Positions 1 through 9,702 of a stretch of 64,000 nucleotides of DNA are shown piece by piece. The stretch is from Paenibacillus macerans (GTDB lineage Bacteria; Bacillota; Bacilli; Paenibacillales; Paenibacillaceae): the NCBI RefSeq assembly GCF_900454495.1, contig NZ_UGSI01000001.1, positions 2,108,001 through 2,172,000 on the forward strand, given 5' to 3'. A program made the translations under genes and the position numbers. How positions within the stretch are numbered: the stretch's first letter is position 1; every line of letters begins with the position of its first letter. Under the pieces are notes generated by a model, which did no database searches, was not told the origin of the DNA, and worked only from the letters and a program-made list of their open reading frames with translations.

Positions 1-903
1 TTTGGTGGTGAACTTTTCCGTTTTGCCAAAATCGTTGGACCAGGTCATAAACCACAGCCATGGGATTCGCGATTCGGACAAACTCCGGACGCTTGGAATC
101 GGCCCGATCTCTCCGAGAGCGGCAAGTTTCGGAGTCGGCGTGATGCGAACCAATTCCTCGTACTCCTTGCGCAAGTCCGTATGCTGGTGAGCCGGAGGAT
201 ACAAATCCCTGGAAATGATATCAACCACTTCATCCCCGACATAACCTTCGGACAGCGGCGAATTCCATACCCAGATCAGATTGGTCAAATCGTGATGATT
301 CGTATACCTCTCGTACATAATGCGGTACAACTGCTTGGCTGCTTCCGGGCCTTTGCTCCCCCACCAGAACCAGGTTCCTTCCGATTCATGGAAAGGACGC
401 CACAAAATCGGAATCCGTTTGTCGCGGAATTCCCGCAAAATTTCGGCCATGTAGTCCATGTCGGACAGCAAGGCCTTGTATTCCGCGGTACCCTCCACTA
501 TCGCCTTCGTCGCGTCAAAGTCCGTATGTTCCGCATAAAAGCTTTTATCCCGGCCGCTGAGCGGAGAAAACCAATGCCATGTGAAAGTAATCAGGCCTTG
601 CTTCTTTTCCGCCCATTCCCAGGCCTTTTGCAGTGTATCCTTGTTCTCGGCGACTTCCAGCAGGCATTCCTCGCCGCTGTCTTGATAATTGATGTTGGGA
701 GAGTAGCCCAACAATTCGAAGCCGCAGAGCGCCGGCAATTTCCCCGTTGCTTCACGAATGTAATGCAGCTCCTCCTGCGCGATCGTCTGCGTGTGCTGTC
801 CCGTAATAATGCCTTTTCCTCTAATTTCGCCGAAATAGTTCAGTACCGACCTTACTTCATCGGAAGCTTTAGGGTTGCATGGCGCCGTATTGATCGTTTG
901 CAT
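1..903 (-). CDS. GH26 beta-mannanase-like hydrolase, 3' end outside window
   Basis: The reverse strand from 903 to base 1 is open for 301 codons with no stop, so the C-terminus lies beyond the window. The protein carries the GH26 signature GIITGQHTQT near residue 31. The acid/base glutamate sits in WRPFHE (about residue 173) and the likely nucleophile in LGEIGP (about residue 265). I see no signal peptide, so the enzyme is probably cytoplasmic and acts on imported manno-oligosaccharides; beta-mannan is the usual GH26 substrate but other specificities exist. It lies 45 bp downstream of the binding-protein gene and probably shares its transcript. The ATG at 903 follows a weak purine-rich stretch (AAAGGCAGG). 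Confidence 0.85.
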   Translation of the reverse strand, partial: MQTINTAPCNPKASDEVRSVLNYFGEIRGKGIITGQHTQTIAQEELHYIREATGKLPALCGFELLGYSPNINYQDSGEECLLEVAENKDTLQKAWEWAEKKQGLITFTWHWFSPLSGRDKSFYAEHTDFDATKAIVEGTAEYKALLSDMDYMAEILREFRDKRIPILWRPFHESEGTWFWWGSKGPEAAKQLYRIMYERYTNHHDLTNLIWVWNSPLSEGYVGDEVVDIISRDLYPPAHQHTDLRKEYEELVRITPTPKLAALGEIGPIPSVRSLSESRIPWLWFMTWSNDFGKTEKFTTK

Positions 904-948
904 CGTATCGTATCCTGCCTTTCCGTTCACCGGATTTCATTCAAGCGG

Positions 949-2651
949 CTAATTGCCGCTCCAAAGTTTGACACGGTCCTTGACGTATTGGCCAAAAGCT
1001 TCCTCCATCTCTTTAACGCCCGCTTTTTCCAACTCCGCCATATAATCATCCCAGATTTTATCGAACTGTTCCGGCTTGGCCATAATGGCTTCCGGAATCC
1101 GTTTCCATGTAATATCTTTCATTTTGGCCATAAGGATCGCGGCCTTGCTGTCGCTTGGCAGAGCGATATTGTAAACCGCGCCCGCCTTTCTTTCCGGGAA
1201 CTCTTCCTCTTTCGGGAACAGGTCTCTCCAGTGTTCGACGTTATAAGCCGCCAAAGCTTCTTTTTCAGGCTCACTGTAGGAAGCGGCCAAAGATTTGCCG
1301 TTGCTCTTCGTAAAGTAGTTTCCGGTGGAATCCTTGATTCCGTCGCCGTAATGGACCGTGAGGTTCCAATACAGCCCAAGACCCGACTCCTTCATGTAGG
1401 CATTGCCTTCACTGTCCATTTTGTCCTGGATTTCCTTGGGCACGATTCTTTTCCCGTCCTGAACAATGTAGTCCTCGCCTTCGATCCCCCAGTTGATAAG
1501 GATCTGTCCTTCTTCGGAGGCTAGGTAGTCCAGGAATTTGATTGCCGCTACGGGATCCTTGCACTTGCTGGATATCGCTATGCCGTAACCGCCGTCAAAG
1601 CCGGCCGGCCAGAAGCTGGTGTCTTTGTACTTCTCGGACATCGTAACCGGATAATGACCGTAGGTTTGATCGAATTTGCCGGCCGATTTCAGCGCCTGCT
1701 GCGCCTCGCCATAGTCCCATGCCGGATCGATCAGTCCAAGCACCCGTCCGGAAGCGACTTTGGCTTTAAACTGGTCCGTCTTTTGCACAAAGCTTTCCGT
1801 ATCCAGCAGACCGATATCGTTCATATGGTTCAGCCAGCGGAAATATTCCCGTTCCTCCGGACGGCGGAAGTGGTATGTTACATCATATGTTTCCTGGTTG
1901 ACGTAATATTCGCCGTCGTCCGGCGCGCCTGTTGTAAAGAAGCCCGTATTTGTCACCTGATACATATGCCAATCATCCGCATTAAGCGTTAACCCGATAT
2001 TTTTGTTGCCGTTCTCATCGGTCGGATGTTTGGCCAAATATTCCTTGATGACTTTCTCGTAATCCTCTACCGTGCGAATTTCAGGATAACCCGCTTCCTT
2101 CACGACGCGATGCTGCAATTGGAATCCGTATTCGGCTTTGAATTTCCGCTCGTCGACCGAAGACCATGTCGGAATCGCGTAAATCGCTTGGTCTTCCAGA
2201 CTGTATTTGGCGCGAACGATCTTGTCGCCCAACATTTTTTGATGTTCGGAGCATGCTTCTCGATCAAATCCGTCAGGTCGAGAACCGCGCTCACGTCTAC
2301 CAGCTTGCCGAGATCCGCCTTGGCCGCGATCAGATCGGGAACCTCCCCGGTTGCGGCCATGATCGATACCTTCTGCACGGGGTCCCCTACGGCAAATTCG
2401 GCATCCAAAACAACGCCCGTTTTCTCCGTAATGACCTTTCCAATTCGGTCATGCATGTCATTCCAGTTGGCACTCGGATCCTCGGAAAAATAGGTCAGCT
2501 TAATGGGACCCGAGCCGCTGCCGCCCGAATTCTTCCCCTGATCCGCATCTCCTCCATCCGCAGAATTGTTGCCGGCGCAGCCCACGAGCTGGCTAAGCAA
2601 GAGAAGCATCGCCAGCAGCGAAGCTGACGTTCCTTTTATATGGTTCTTCAT
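949..2651 (-). pseudogene. Sugar-binding lipoprotein of an ABC importer, split by a one-base frameshift
   Basis: This is a family 1 extracellular solute-binding protein of the long (about 567 aa) YtcQ/LipO type. The 5' part from ATG 2651 has a lipoprotein signal peptide ending in the lipobox LVGC. At about 2235 the frame breaks in a run of six A on the coding strand. One more A would join HAPNIKK directly to MLGDKIVRAKYS and give a full-length protein. The downstream part stays open to 949 with good coding character, so the break is recent, a sequencing error, or rescued by slippage at the A-run. The ATG inside the break is an apparent start only. The gene follows the kinase/regulator pair and precedes the GH26 gene. 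No permease genes lie beside it in the window. Confidence 0.85.
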
Positions 2652-2736
2652 GATGATACAGCACTCCCCTTTTTAATAATAGGATTGAACCCTCAGGCGG
2701 CTTGCTTTTCAGTCCGCTGCCGGTTTGGCTTTTTAG

Positions 2737-2750
2737 TGTTATCGCTTTCA
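2737..2750 (-). promoter_or_regulatory. cre box (CcpA site) upstream of the binding-protein gene
   Basis: On the minus strand the site reads TGAAAGCGATAACA, which matches all 14 positions of the Bacillus cre consensus TGWAANCGNTNWCA. It lies 86 bp upstream of the lipoprotein start. This points to carbon catabolite repression of the mannan operon. Confidence 0.75.
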
Positions 2751-2861
2751 TCTATTGATTCCCCCCCTCTCTGCTATCATCCTAATGCAAATGCCGGTTT
2801 TGAAACATATCGCGGATTTCGCACAATTTCATTCTAAAATCTACAATGTTTTCAGAAACAA

Positions 2862-4418
2862 TCATGATTTATCATTTTTCTGATACGAGGAGGGCGATCG
2901 CCCCGCTATCTTTTTAAATTTGTTGTGAAAATAATTCACATTGGAATATCCTACCTTCTCAGCCACCTCATATACCTTCATCCCCTGCGCCAGCAGTTCC
3001 TTCGCTTTTTCGACCCGAACTCTGTCGAGATAAGCGTTGAAGTATTCCCCCGTGTAGTTTTTAAAAAGCTGGCCCAGGTAAGATCTGCTGTAATTAAACA
3101 ATCCCGCCAGCATTTCCAGCCTCAGATTTTCGTGGTGATGGCGGTCTATGAAATCGAGCATGCGCTTCATTTCGTTGTCCCGGCTGGTATAATCCGCGCA
3201 GCGGGCCCATCTTTCCATAACTGCGGCCACATAACCGACAAGATCCCGGATATAGCGCTGACCGTAAATGCCCGCCAGGAATTGGGCCGGTTCCCCTGGA
3301 TAACCGGATTCCGGCCAGAGGCGAGGGGGAATTTTTCGAACCGTTTCATTGGCTAAATAAAAGAACCGCTCGCGAATCTCCGTTTCTCCCTTCCCTGAAA
3401 TCGCCATTTGCGCGGCAACGCCTTCCAGAAAGGAATGGATCGCTTCCGTATGTCCGACGTCAACCAAATAATAGAGACGAAAGGCCGCCTCCTCTCCGTC
3501 CGACAAGGATGCATCGGCAGAGACGGAGGCCGCCGTCCGGTAGCTTTCCAGAGTCTCCGATGTCAGCAGTTTCCCCTTGTCAAAGAAAAAGCTGCGCTCC
3601 AGCAGGGAACGCGCGGTACGGAACGAATTCGTGATCTCCGGCAGCGCCCGGACCGTTTCGCCCGCCGCCGCAGCCATCCGGGCGCGGATTTCTCCGGACA
3701 GCAGCTGCAGGTCTCTGTACAGCTCGGCCCGGCCGAGGTCTCCTGCCGGAGGTTTGCCCAGAAGCAGAACGGTATAAGGAGCAAAATAGAGAACAACGCC
3801 TTGGCCATCCGAGGCATATGATGCCGCCAACCGATCGCGGAAGCTGCGAATTCGCCCATCCTCCTCCGAATGCAGATCCGGAAAAGCGATCAATACAACT
3901 TGATAGGTCATCCAATTGATTCCAAGCGATTCAGCCAACTCATCCAAGGAAACGCTTCCCCAATCATGCGAGCTTGACAGCAGGGAATACACCGCCCATT
4001 CCCGGGAATGGACCTCCTGCTGCCCCCTCTTCTCCTGCAGTTTTGCGGAAAGCTGACCGTGTATCTTTTGAAGCAGAGCAGCCAACTCTTCTTTGTTCAC
4101 CGGCTTGAGCAGATATGCTTCAACACCGTATTGGAGCGCCCGGCGGGCGTACTCGAAGTCGGCGTAACCGCTGAGCACGATTGCATGAACATCCCAGCCT
4201 CGACGGCGGATTTCTTGAAGCAACTGCAGCCCGTCCATGCCGGGCATTCGGATATCGACCAGCAGTACATCGGGGGTCTGCTCCCCAAGAACACGGAGTG
4301 CCTCGTTTCCGCCCGCCGCCGTTCCCATGATTTCGAATCCCAGCTCCCGCCACGGGATCAAGGTTTGCAGCCCAAGGCGCAATTTCGGTTCATCATCAAC
4401 AATCATCACTGAGAACAT
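2862..4418 (-). CDS. YesN-type response regulator with AraC output domain
   Basis: A 518-residue regulator. The N-terminal receiver domain begins MFSVMIVDDEP, with the phospho-accepting aspartate in VLLVDIRMPGMDG. A long poorly conserved linker follows, then a C-terminal AraC/XylS double helix-turn-helix ending in VAEKVGYSNVNYFHNKFKK. The start at 4418 is preceded by GGGGAAGGAA; a longer open frame upstream lacks such a site and would overlap the kinase further. It overlaps the end of the kinase gene by 23 bp, a translationally coupled pair. The likely target is the downstream binding-protein/GH26 operon. Confidence 0.9.
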   Translation of the reverse strand: MFSVMIVDDEPKLRLGLQTLIPWRELGFEIMGTAAGGNEALRVLGEQTPDVLLVDIRMPGMDGLQLLQEIRRRGWDVHAIVLSGYADFEYARRALQYGVEAYLLKPVNKEELAALLQKIHGQLSAKLQEKRGQQEVHSREWAVYSLLSSSHDWGSVSLDELAESLGINWMTYQVVLIAFPDLHSEEDGRIRSFRDRLAASYASDGQGVVLYFAPYTVLLLGKPPAGDLGRAELYRDLQLLSGEIRARMAAAAGETVRALPEITNSFRTARSLLERSFFFDKGKLLTSETLESYRTAASVSADASLSDGEEAAFRLYYLVDVGHTEAIHSFLEGVAAQMAISGKGETEIRERFFYLANETVRKIPPRLWPESGYPGEPAQFLAGIYGQRYIRDLVGYVAAVMERWARCADYTSRDNEMKRMLDFIDRHHHENLRLEMLAGLFNYSRSYLGQLFKNYTGEYFNAYLDRVRVEKAKELLAQGMKVYEVAEKVGYSNVNYFHNKFKKIAGRSPSSYQKNDKS

Positions 4419-6198
4419 TCGGTTCCTTCCCCCTCGGTATGCAAAATGTAATCCGGGTACCTTCTCCCTCTTTGCTTTCAATCGAAAGTCCCGAACCTTT
4501 GCCGTAGGTAAGCTGCAGGCGATCATGCACGTTGCGGAGCCCGATCCGCCGTCCGGCTTCCTCCGGTTCCATCAGCTGCCTTTGCAAGGACTGCATCTTC
4601 AAAGGAGAGATTCCGGCCCCGTGATCCCGAATCTCTACGAACACTTCGCCCTCTCCGCCAAATTCCGTTCGGATGGTGATCAGCGTCGGGCCCTCCTCCT
4701 TCCGCTCCAACCCGTGAAGAATCGAGTTTTCAACGAGCGGTTGGATGATCAGAGGCGGCAGTTCGATCTCTTCGGTGCCCGGCGCAATCTCCAGTTTATA
4801 TTGAAGCCGGTCCTCATACCGGAACTTTTGCAGCTCCAGGTAGCAAAGCACCATATTGAGCTCCTCGGAAAGCCGGATTTTGCCGCTGCCGACCTCCAGA
4901 CTATGGCGGATCAAGCTGCTAAGCTGCCAGACCGCTTGCGCCAGATCCTCCTCCCCCCGAAGATGCGCTTCCATCCGGATCGATTCGAGGGTATTGAAGA
5001 GGAAGTGAGGGTTGATCTGGCTTGCAAGCATTTTAAACTTGATCTCGTTTTGCTTTTGTTCCAGCAACCGCTTCTGCCGGTTGCTCTCTTCCACTTCGCG
5101 CATCAACTGGCTTACCCGATGGACAAGAGCGTTGAATTGCCTGGAGAGTTGTCCGATCTCATCCTTTCCGTCCAGATCAAGATAGGTATTCCAGGATCCG
5201 GCGCCAACTCTGGACATATGCTTGCTTAACCGCAGCAGCCGGCTCGTTATGAGAGACGCCGAGGCATGGACCAGCAGCACCGCAACAACCAGGCAACCTC
5301 CTATAACCAAAGTGGCCAGCCGGATCACCCCGTTCGCCTCCCGAACGATATCCGACACCGTAAACACAGAAATGACCCGCAGCCCATTCCAACTGCTCTC
5401 CGGGATCAGACTGGCGATAACGACTTTGGACGGCTTTCCGTCCATGACGACATCGAAGCTGCCGTCTCTTTGCGTCAGCATGCTGTCTCCGGCGTTCACT
5501 TCGCTGAGATTTTTGCCGTATAAATTCGGCCGGTTGGCCGCCACGATATTATTCCGGTCGTCCACAATCATGGTCGAAAACGATTCTTGAGCAAGGATGG
5601 AATTGAGCATTCCGGTATTGACATTGATGACCAGTACGCTTTCCTTGCGGGGCTCCTCCAGACTGATTTTTCGCACCAGACTTAAATAATACTTCTGGTC
5701 CCGCTCATCCTGGATATATACCCAGCCGGCAAGTCCCTTTTTACTAAGCGCCATCCGGTACCACTCGGCTTGCTCCGTCCGGGCGTCCGGCTGCATGAAT
5801 TCCCAGTTATTCAGCATCGTCGGGTTGGGCGTGTAAAGCCGAATGGCTTTGATCTCTTTGTACAGCCGCATATAATCCCGTATGTCGGAGTATTGGCGGT
5901 ATGTCTGAATAACCTCAATGTAGCTGCCATAGCTGCGGCTCGCCACGGATTTCATACGGCTGTCGTTTGAAAGGCGATAGGAGATGTCAAGCGGCACCTT
6001 GATAACCTCCTCCGTTCGCTTCCGCACGCGGTCTACATTATTCGCGGCCTGTTCGAAGGCATCCATGACCATAATTTCGCGCAACTTGCCCGTTAAATAT
6101 ATCCCGCTGGCCAGGAGCGGGAGCACCGCAACCGTAATAAAGGCGAGCGACAGCTTCTTCCTTAGCTTCATGTCGTTTAGTATTCTGACAAAGTTCAT
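4396..6198 (-). CDS. YesM-type sensor histidine kinase
   Basis: A 600-residue membrane kinase of the LytS/YesM class. It has an N-terminal membrane helix (about residues 17-35), an extracytoplasmic sensor of about 260 residues, a second helix near 290-310 and a HAMP domain. The His_kinase motif is INPHFLFNTLESIRMEA and the ATPase domain has the N-box LVENSILHGLE. I chose ATG 6198 because GGGGGAGGCCGG precedes it; the upstream in-frame ATG has no such site. It is the first gene of the mannan two-component system and presumably senses a saccharide outside the cell. Confidence 0.9.
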   Translation of the reverse strand: MNFVRILNDMKLRKKLSLAFITVAVLPLLASGIYLTGKLREIMVMDAFEQAANNVDRVRKRTEEVIKVPLDISYRLSNDSRMKSVASRSYGSYIEVIQTYRQYSDIRDYMRLYKEIKAIRLYTPNPTMLNNWEFMQPDARTEQAEWYRMALSKKGLAGWVYIQDERDQKYYLSLVRKISLEEPRKESVLVINVNTGMLNSILAQESFSTMIVDDRNNIVAANRPNLYGKNLSEVNAGDSMLTQRDGSFDVVMDGKPSKVVIASLIPESSWNGLRVISVFTVSDIVREANGVIRLATLVIGGCLVVAVLLVHASASLITSRLLRLSKHMSRVGAGSWNTYLDLDGKDEIGQLSRQFNALVHRVSQLMREVEESNRQKRLLEQKQNEIKFKMLASQINPHFLFNTLESIRMEAHLRGEEDLAQAVWQLSSLIRHSLEVGSGKIRLSEELNMVLCYLELQKFRYEDRLQYKLEIAPGTEEIELPPLIIQPLVENSILHGLERKEEGPTLITIRTEFGGEGEVFVEIRDHGAGISPLKMQSLQRQLMEPEEAGRRIGLRNVHDRLQLTYGKGSGLSIESKEGEGTRITFCIPRGKEPNVLSDDC

Positions 6199-6708
6199 CT
6201 TCCGGCCTCCCCCAGTCTTCAGAAGTTCCCTAAAAAAGCCCATACCAACGACACCCGAAAAAGGGACCGGTATTAAATATCATTCGAAGAAAGCGAACCG
6301 GCATCGTCAGGACGTTTTTTTGTTATTCTATCCTTTAATTTGTTATGTAATTTGTTATATTTATACTAGAATAATGTACTCCCAACCGTCTATATTAGTC
6401 AATGTAATGCCGCATATCCAAAATTTTCGGATAAATATATTTATTTTTTTGTTATCTATATTGTTATTATTTGTTTGGTGAATTCTTTTCGAATTAAAAG
6501 GCTCTATTGATTCCAGGATGCCGGACTAAGGTAGCTGTCAATAGCGTTCGTGTCTTGGTGTCCCTGCCTGATACCTGCCTTTACACGATTATCCCTTTCG
6601 TTCATGGAGCAGAGAGCAGGGGGTGCTAGAGCAAAGGTTCCAAAGAAGAGAGAAGAAAAAACAAAAAAGATGAGGAAAAAATGAGGCGGTTCAGGTGAGA
6701 TTTTCAGC
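6199..6708. other. AT-rich intergenic region with no gene
   Basis: Upstream region of the kinase gene and of the transposase-like gene. It contains many T-rich words of the form TTGTTAT and an imperfect palindrome with arms TATCC/GGATA at 6415-6433. I see no credible coding sequence; the reverse-strand open frame across 6504-7367 is the antisense shadow of the transposase-like gene. Confidence 0.5.
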
Positions 6709-6737
6709 TTGATTAGAGAACGTGTGTTTGGTATAAT
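6709..6737 (+). promoter_or_regulatory. Sigma-A promoter of the transposase-like gene
   Basis: TTGATT (6709-6714) and a perfect TATAAT (6732-6737) are separated by exactly 17 bp. They lie about 50 bp upstream of the ATG at 6789. Confidence 0.65.
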
Positions 6738-6788
6738 GGAATAAACAGAACATATGTACGTAAATTCTTGATTCAGGGGCGAGCGAAC

Positions 6789-7691
6789 ATGGAGGTCAAT
6801 GCGGGAGCGGAACTTCAACCATTCAGCAGCCGTTATAACAGCGAGCAGGCCTGCATGGAGGCGCTGATCGCGATGAAGTGGCCAAACGGCTTCGTCTGCC
6901 CGCGCTGCGCTCACACCCGGTGCAGCCGTCTGACTTCCCGGCATATCCCTTTGTTCGAGTGCGGAAAATGCAAGCATCAAACATCGCCTTTGGTCGGTAC
7001 GATTTTTGAAGGAACGCATCTCCCCCTGGTGAAGTGGTTCCAGGCCCTGGAGTTGTTCCTGCTGGAGGGCGGCATCTCGGCGCTGCGGCTGCGCCAGGTG
7101 ATCCGGGTCGCCTACAAGACCGCCTGGTCGATGCTGCACAAAATACGCCATGCCGTGGGGGAGTTCGATGCCCGGGAGCTGCTCTCTGGAGACGTGAAGG
7201 TGAACAGCGATCAGTATGGGCGTAATCCGTCCCGGTGTCAGCTTTCGCATCCGTACGCCTCGGCGGTCGTAGCGGGATGCACGGTCACGGAGTCGGGCGA
7301 GCTGGAACAGGTCAAAATCCGCCTGGTGCCGCATAAGCGGGGAGGCGAAAAGAGGGAGAACCGTCAAGATCTAACCACGTTCATCAATGGGCATGTGGAT
7401 GTCCGTACATCGGCGGTACAGTTGTTCCCTCAGGCCTTTCGGCTGTATGCGCCCTTGCGGAGAGTGGTGAGAGAGGCGTGGGAATCGCTGAAGAGTACGT
7501 ATGGAGCCTTGGGACTGAAGCATCTGCAGGCGTACCTGAACGAATACACCATACGCCGCCGGCTGCGCCTGCCCGAAGCGGAAGAAACGATCCGGCAGAA
7601 GTTGCTGCAGATGTGTGTGGCGATTCCGGCGATCCCTTACCGTAAGCTGATCGCGCGCCAACCGAACCAGCCCCTTACGGCTGTGGCCTGA
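6789..7691 (+). CDS. IS1595-related zinc-ribbon transposase-like protein, probably without a DDE active site
   Basis: A 300-residue protein. The N-terminus has a zinc ribbon (CPRC near residue 37 and CGKC near 63) followed by TSPLVGTIFEGTHLPLVKWF, the layout of IS1595/IS1016-group transposases. The C-terminus keeps the LKHLQAYLNEYTIRRRLR segment. The central catalytic part looks altered. The usual V-D-E-x-Y-x-G motif reads VNSDQYG, and the second acidic motif (TDG-like) reads VRTSAVQ. I found no convincing terminal inverted repeats, so this may be a degenerate or domesticated transposase rather than an active insertion sequence. Start chosen at 6789, the second in-frame start. Confidence 0.7.
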   Translation: MEVNAGAELQPFSSRYNSEQACMEALIAMKWPNGFVCPRCAHTRCSRLTSRHIPLFECGKCKHQTSPLVGTIFEGTHLPLVKWFQALELFLLEGGISALRLRQVIRVAYKTAWSMLHKIRHAVGEFDARELLSGDVKVNSDQYGRNPSRCQLSHPYASAVVAGCTVTESGELEQVKIRLVPHKRGGEKRENRQDLTTFINGHVDVRTSAVQLFPQAFRLYAPLRRVVREAWESLKSTYGALGLKHLQAYLNEYTIRRRLRLPEAEETIRQKLLQMCVAIPAIPYRKLIARQPNQPLTAVA

Positions 7692-8115
7692 AAGAAATCC
7701 TTGAATAGTACAGACGTTACTGCAAACGGATTCAGGCTCAGCAAGATCACGGTCTTTTGTTATTCCCGGTACCTTGTCCCATCCCTCCCGTCAGGTCTGC
7801 TTCCCTTCCCCAAAACCTGACTAATGATCTCGAACATAACTGCTTCTCCCGAACATTTCTTCTCCTAGATATATCTGCTTCTCGCAAATATATCTCCTTC
7901 ACCTGATTATCTTCTTCTCTGCTTCCTGATCAAACGGGATAATCGTGCAAAGCGTCAGGCCAATGGATGTTGATCTACCGACCAACCCATCAGCCTTCCG
8001 TTTCCTGAAGCTTTCAACCCTTCCGGCACTTCTTGCCACGATCGGTTGCCGGCTTGACTTTTAGGACCGGGATCGTCCATTTCTGGAATCCTGGGTCCTT
8101 CAAGCGGGAAATCAT
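7692..8115. other. Intergenic region without recognisable genes
   Basis: About 420 bp between convergent genes. It holds a pyrimidine-rich stretch with repeated TGCTTCTC words at about 7835-7915 and a small inverted repeat, AGATATAT at 7867-7874 with ATATATCT at 7888-7895. I see no coding potential and no clear terminator. Confidence 0.4.
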
Positions 8116-9660
8116 TCAAACAAAATATTTGCGGATAAAATAAGTGGGTGTGCAGCTCCATGCATGGCAATAGCTGTTGATGAGATTGCTTCCGTATGGG
8201 GATAGTTTTTTCTCCTGGGGGTTGTAAACCTCCCAGAATGTGTCGGCACCGTCTTTGACCATTTCCCCCCAATAAGCCCGCATTTGCTCCAGCGCTTTTT
8301 CTTTGTTTCCTGTGACAAGCAGCGCTTCAATCAAATGATGGTACATGTAAGGGGTGTTCGGCCTGATCGCCGGCGGCTTTTCAAACAGCCGGTTCATAAG
8401 CGCATCATTGTCTTTGGGTTCCAGAACCTCGGCCAATGCCATCCAGATTTGCGAGGCCCATGAGATTTGGCGGTCCCTCCCGCTGATAAAGAAACCATGA
8501 CCCGGATCGTATAATTGCGTTACAGCCGCCTTGCTTAGTAAATGAATTCTCTCTACAATGAGTTCCGCTTCATTTTTGCGGCTAAGCTCGCGCGCCAGCA
8601 CCATCGCCCGTTTGAGGCAATAAATAAATATGGCTTGCGCCGAGGCTTGTTTGTTCAGCTCCGGATGCCAATCCACGAAGCACCACCAGGACGGGTCGTC
8701 CGTGACAAGATCATCGGCTCCGACCTTAAGCCATGCCAGATCCAGCTGTTCAAGGGCAACCGGCCACAGCTCCTGCAACAGCTCCTTGTCCCCCGATGCC
8801 GCGTAATAGTCGTGCAGTACAGCGACAAAAAACAACGAATAATCAAACAACAGCGTGTCATCGACATGCGGTTCGGGATTTTCAAACAGGCAAGCGCCTA
8901 CTTCCCCTTTATCCAGCGTCATACCGGCGAACAGATACAGGCATCTTTTAACCAGATCAAAGTTCCCGAAAGTTACATAGTTCGCCAGCGCTTGCAGCCG
9001 CAAATCGCCGATCCACAGCCGCCGGTCCCGTTTCGGACCATCCTCGAATACGGTTTGCATGCAATCCTGCAGCGTTTTGATCCCGATACGGTCCATCGTG
9101 GCCACATCTTTCGGCAAATCATCGGGCAGCGGCCTTAATCCTGCCGGATCAGCCGAGCTTACACTTGTACAATAAATCTTCTCAAACGCGGCCTTAAACT
9201 TTGGCGAAGTCTCCTGAACGATGACTTTCAAATACCGGAACGCGTAACGTCGCGGAAGCTTCAGTTCGCAAGGCAGCACGTCGATATTGATCACTTCGTC
9301 CTGCAGCCAGGACCGGCTGATCCAGCCGTTGTAATCGTCGAAATTTTCCGCGACCTCGCACGGCATTTCACCGAAGATCAATTTAAGTCGGAGCGGCGCG
9401 TCCTGCGGGCTGCCCGTCGCTTTTATTTTGAAGGTCACATAGCCCACCTGGTGATCTCCAAAATCGAGGATAAAGCTTTCGCCGCTATCAAACGGTTGAT
9501 CCAAAACACGCTCATAGGAACCTAAAGATTCCTTCCTCCAACCTTGGAACGCTGCTTCATCCGGGTACACCGCAATAACTTCTTGCGGATAAACGCTTGT
9601 TTCCAACAGCTCTGGAATCAGATTTTGCGCCTTCTCAACCCATTCCTGACGTATTCCCAC
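8116..9660 (-). CDS. GH78-type alpha-L-rhamnosidase-like hydrolase
   Basis: A 514-residue protein without signal peptide, so probably cytoplasmic. The (alpha/alpha)6 catalytic region carries FEDGPKRDRRLWIGDLRLQA near residue 207, the hallmark of family 78 rhamnosidases, followed by HVDDTLLFDYSLFF. It is much shorter than classical multi-domain GH78 enzymes of about 900 residues and keeps only a small N-terminal beta domain. The start is GTG at 9660, with CAGGAG upstream. It is the last gene of the operon coding a sugar ABC importer, so it likely acts on imported rhamnosides, for example from rhamnogalacturonan. Exact substrate unknown. Confidence 0.8.
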   Translation of the reverse strand: MGIRQEWVEKAQNLIPELLETSVYPQEVIAVYPDEAAFQGWRKESLGSYERVLDQPFDSGESFILDFGDHQVGYVTFKIKATGSPQDAPLRLKLIFGEMPCEVAENFDDYNGWISRSWLQDEVINIDVLPCELKLPRRYAFRYLKVIVQETSPKFKAAFEKIYCTSVSSADPAGLRPLPDDLPKDVATMDRIGIKTLQDCMQTVFEDGPKRDRRLWIGDLRLQALANYVTFGNFDLVKRCLYLFAGMTLDKGEVGACLFENPEPHVDDTLLFDYSLFFVAVLHDYYAASGDKELLQELWPVALEQLDLAWLKVGADDLVTDDPSWWCFVDWHPELNKQASAQAIFIYCLKRAMVLARELSRKNEAELIVERIHLLSKAAVTQLYDPGHGFFISGRDRQISWASQIWMALAEVLEPKDNDALMNRLFEKPPAIRPNTPYMYHHLIEALLVTGNKEKALEQMRAYWGEMVKDGADTFWEVYNPQEKKLSPYGSNLINSYCHAWSCTPTYFIRKYFV

Positions 9661-9702
9661 TTTCTATTCAACTCCTGTACCTTAATAGGAATAGCTTACA
9701 AA

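Noticed and set aside
181..1524. Long plus-strand open frame (447 codons) over the GH26 and binding-protein genes
   Set aside because: It is antisense to recognisable proteins, has no ribosome binding site and no family resemblance; a shadow of GC-skewed coding DNA.
949..2235. An independent 428-residue protein starting at ATG 2235
   Set aside because: The ATG arises from the frameshift itself, has no ribosome site or signal peptide, and the product is just the C-terminal part of the lipoprotein.
6504..8100. Terminal inverted repeats of an IS1595-type element
   Set aside because: Only a shared 7-base word (CCAGGAT) was found near 6513 and, inverted, near 8088; too short and not at plausible ends, so no element boundaries are given.
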